Source of the DNA: Patescibacteria group bacterium
GTDB lineage: Bacteria; Patescibacteriota; Patescibacteriia; Patescibacteriales; UBA12465
NCBI GenBank assembly: GCA_021734825.1
Contig: JAIPIE010000015.1
Coordinates: 1-15,282, forward strand
Direction: 5' to 3'
Length of the DNA stretch: 15,282 nt
Shown: piece by piece, positions 14,027-15,282 of the stretch
Layout of the letters: each line of letters starts with the position of its first letter
Numbering within the stretch: the first letter of the stretch is position 1
Translations under genes and position numbers: made by a program
The notes under the pieces: model-generated
What the model was told of the DNA's origin: nothing
The model's input: only the letters and a program-made list of their open reading frames with translations
Database searches by the model: none

Positions 14027-15121
14027 ATGAAAATTGCGTTTATCGGACAAAAAGGAATACCAGCCATTAGCGGCGGTGTCGAAAGACACGTCGAGTTTTT
14101 GGCTAAAGAATTAACAGTCTTAGGACATGAAGTTATTGTCTATAATCGCAAAAATTATACCCCGACTGTTTTAAAAGAATACGCTGGAATTAAATTAATT
14201 TACAAGTCTTTTATTAATAAAAAAAACCTGGCGAATATTACCCATACTTTTTTATCTAGCCTGGACGTTTTATTTAGACGAGTCGATATTATTCACTATC
14301 ATGGTGTCGGTCCTTCTCTGCTCTTGTTTTTACCGAAGATATTCGCACCTAAGGCAAAATTAGTAGCAACCCTACATAGTTTTGATTATGATAACGAAAA
14401 GTGGGGCAGATTTGCAAAGATTATGCTTCATTTAGGAGAGCGGATGATGTTCGCCTTAGCTGATGAAGTAATTGTAATTACTCCAGCTACACAAAAATAT
14501 GCTCAAAATAAGTATCAACGTGAATCTGTCTTAATCCCCAATGGGGCCGACATGGTGCCAGTTTCATCAGATAGTGCTTTAAAATTTTGGGGCTTAGCCA
14601 AAGATTCGTATATTTTTAGCGCCTCTAGATTAATTAAACTTAAAGGTTTGCAATATTTAATTGAGGCTTATAAGGATTTAAAAACAGAGAAAAAACTCGT
14701 GATTGCGGGCGATGGTGAATATGAGTCAGAATTAAGAGTTTTAGCTGGGGATAATAAAAATATTATTTTTGTTGGTAATCAGAGCGGAGACGCTTTGCGT
14801 CAGCTTTATGCGAACGCTCATTTGTTTATTCAATCTTCAGAAATGGAAGGTTTGTCACTGTCGCTTTTAGAGGCCATGGGTCATCAGACTGCTTGCTTGG
14901 CCAGTGATATTATTGGCAATCAAGAAGCTCTCGCTGATACTGGTTTTTATTTCCAAAGTCGTAATGTTGCTGATTTAAAGTCAAAATTAAATTATATACT
15001 GAATCACCCGGAAGAAGTGAAATTAATGTCCGCCGCTGCTTATAAGCGCGCTGAACAAGAATATAATTGGCATCATATTGCTATTGATACCGCCAAGGCG
15101 TATCAGGATTTATTAAAGTAA
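14027..15121 (+). CDS. GT4-family glycosyltransferase (DUF1972/rhamnosyltransferase-like)
   Basis: A cytoplasmic, membrane-associated GT-B enzyme that transfers sugar from a nucleotide donor during surface glycan synthesis. Its 364 residues are the usual length. The N-terminal domain opens MKIAFIGQKGIPAISGGVERHVE, the GxxGIPAxxGGxE pattern of DUF1972 proteins such as streptococcal rhamnosyltransferases. HGVGPSLL (92-99) is also typical. The C-terminal donor domain has SASRLIKLKGLQYLI (198-212; R201 and K206 contact phosphates), GDGEYESEL (228-236) and the E-x7-E motif (E274 and E282 in EMEGLSLSLLEAM). The start is preceded by a weak AGG at 8 bases. It has its own promoters and is not tightly linked to neighbours. 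Rhamnose as donor is only a guess from the family. Confidence 0.88.
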   Translation: MKIAFIGQKGIPAISGGVERHVEFLAKELTVLGHEVIVYNRKNYTPTVLKEYAGIKLIYKSFINKKNLANITHTFLSSLDVLFRRVDIIHYHGVGPSLLLFLPKIFAPKAKLVATLHSFDYDNEKWGRFAKIMLHLGERMMFALADEVIVITPATQKYAQNKYQRESVLIPNGADMVPVSSDSALKFWGLAKDSYIFSASRLIKLKGLQYLIEAYKDLKTEKKLVIAGDGEYESELRVLAGDNKNIIFVGNQSGDALRQLYANAHLFIQSSEMEGLSLSLLEAMGHQTACLASDIIGNQEALADTGFYFQSRNVADLKSKLNYILNHPEEVKLMSAAAYKRAEQEYNWHHIAIDTAKAYQDLLK

Positions 15122-15130
15122 TGATTTAAT

Positions 15131-15152
15131 TATTTAATTTTTTAAATATTTT
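15131..15152 (+). terminator. Possible weak all-AU terminator
   Basis: TATTTAA (15131-15137) pairs perfectly with TTAAATA (15142-15148) around four T residues and is followed by four T residues. The stem has no G-C pair, so termination may be inefficient. Confidence 0.35.
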
Positions 15153-15175
15153 GCTCTTTAACATAAGTTTAGAAT

Positions 15176-15225
15176 TCGGATTAAATATATAGATGATGAA
15201 ATTCGTCGTCTATTAATTAATCCGA
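15176..15225 (+). ncRNA. Long RNA hairpin downstream of the glycosyltransferase
   Basis: TCGGATTAA (15176-15184) pairs perfectly with TTAATCCGA (15217-15225). Inside it, TAGATGATGA (15190-15199) pairs with TCGTCGTCTA (15203-15212) around an AAT loop, using two G-U wobbles. No T tract follows, so it is not a standard terminator. It may be a leader element of a gene beyond the window. Confidence 0.4.
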
Positions 15226-15265
15226 GTCCTTTAAATAAAACAAATATTCATTTAAAATCAGAATC

Positions 15266-15282
15266 ATGAAAAATTTCAGTTT
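15266..15282 (+). CDS. Possible first codons of a further gene (3' partial)
   Basis: ATG followed by AAA, AAT, TTC, AGT, running off the window. No Shine-Dalgarno sequence is seen, which is usual for this locus. Too short to judge. Confidence 0.2.

Noticed and set aside
15157..15167. CTTTAACATAA resembles an inverted XerD half-site of dif
   Set aside because: The partner arm after a 6-base spacer does not match, so a full dif site is not supported; chance match in AT-rich DNA is likely.

Overview
The window is AT-rich bacterial chromosome. It carries eleven sizeable genes, two small membrane-protein genes found by eye, and, at the far edge, possibly the start of another gene. The gene styles suggest Candidate Phyla Radiation (Patescibacteria), perhaps near Parcubacteria/Falkowbacteria: short intergenic gaps, almost no Shine-Dalgarno sequences, a DnaX tail followed directly by serS, a secreted GHL15-type glycosidase with FG-GAP repeats, and compact envelope enzymes. 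That assignment is inference; no rRNA or other marker in the window settles it. TAA, TAG and TGA all appear to act as stops.

Bases 1-7550 look like one plus-strand transcription unit with gaps of 4-50 bases: the 3' end of dnaX, serS, a secreted glycosidase-like protein with FG-GAP repeats, a single-pass membrane protein with a large outer domain, alanine racemase (alr), an FtsQ/DivIB-type division protein, and a 46-residue hydrophobic protein. It ends at a clear rho-independent terminator at 7529-7550. The unit links replication and translation genes to cell-wall precursor supply (D-alanine) and septum assembly.

Bases 7551-8225 hold no sizeable gene. They contain a run of strong inverted repeats ending in a terminator-like hairpin (7686-7849). 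Next comes a textbook promoter (TTGACA, 17 bases, TATAAT), a 28-codon reading frame for a single hydrophobic helix, and a strong GC-rich terminator. This self-contained micro-transcription unit is the most unusual part of the window. A XerC/XerD-type tyrosine recombinase follows, apparently read from a leaderless mRNA.

Bases 9198-12754 form a three-gene minus-strand operon: a WecG/TagA-type glycosyltransferase fused to a Nudix domain, a class A beta-lactamase-like serine hydrolase, and an EnvC-like M23 peptidase. All are envelope-related. The operon ends in its own terminator, facing xerC. Its promoter lies opposite that of a CorA-type metal transporter (12877-13842), and the two predicted start points overlap by a few bases.

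The window closes with a GT4 glycosyltransferase of the DUF1972/rhamnosyltransferase type (14027-15121), preceded by two tandem promoters. After it comes a long RNA hairpin and possibly the first codons of a further gene. No CRISPR array, insertion sequence, tRNA or rRNA was seen.
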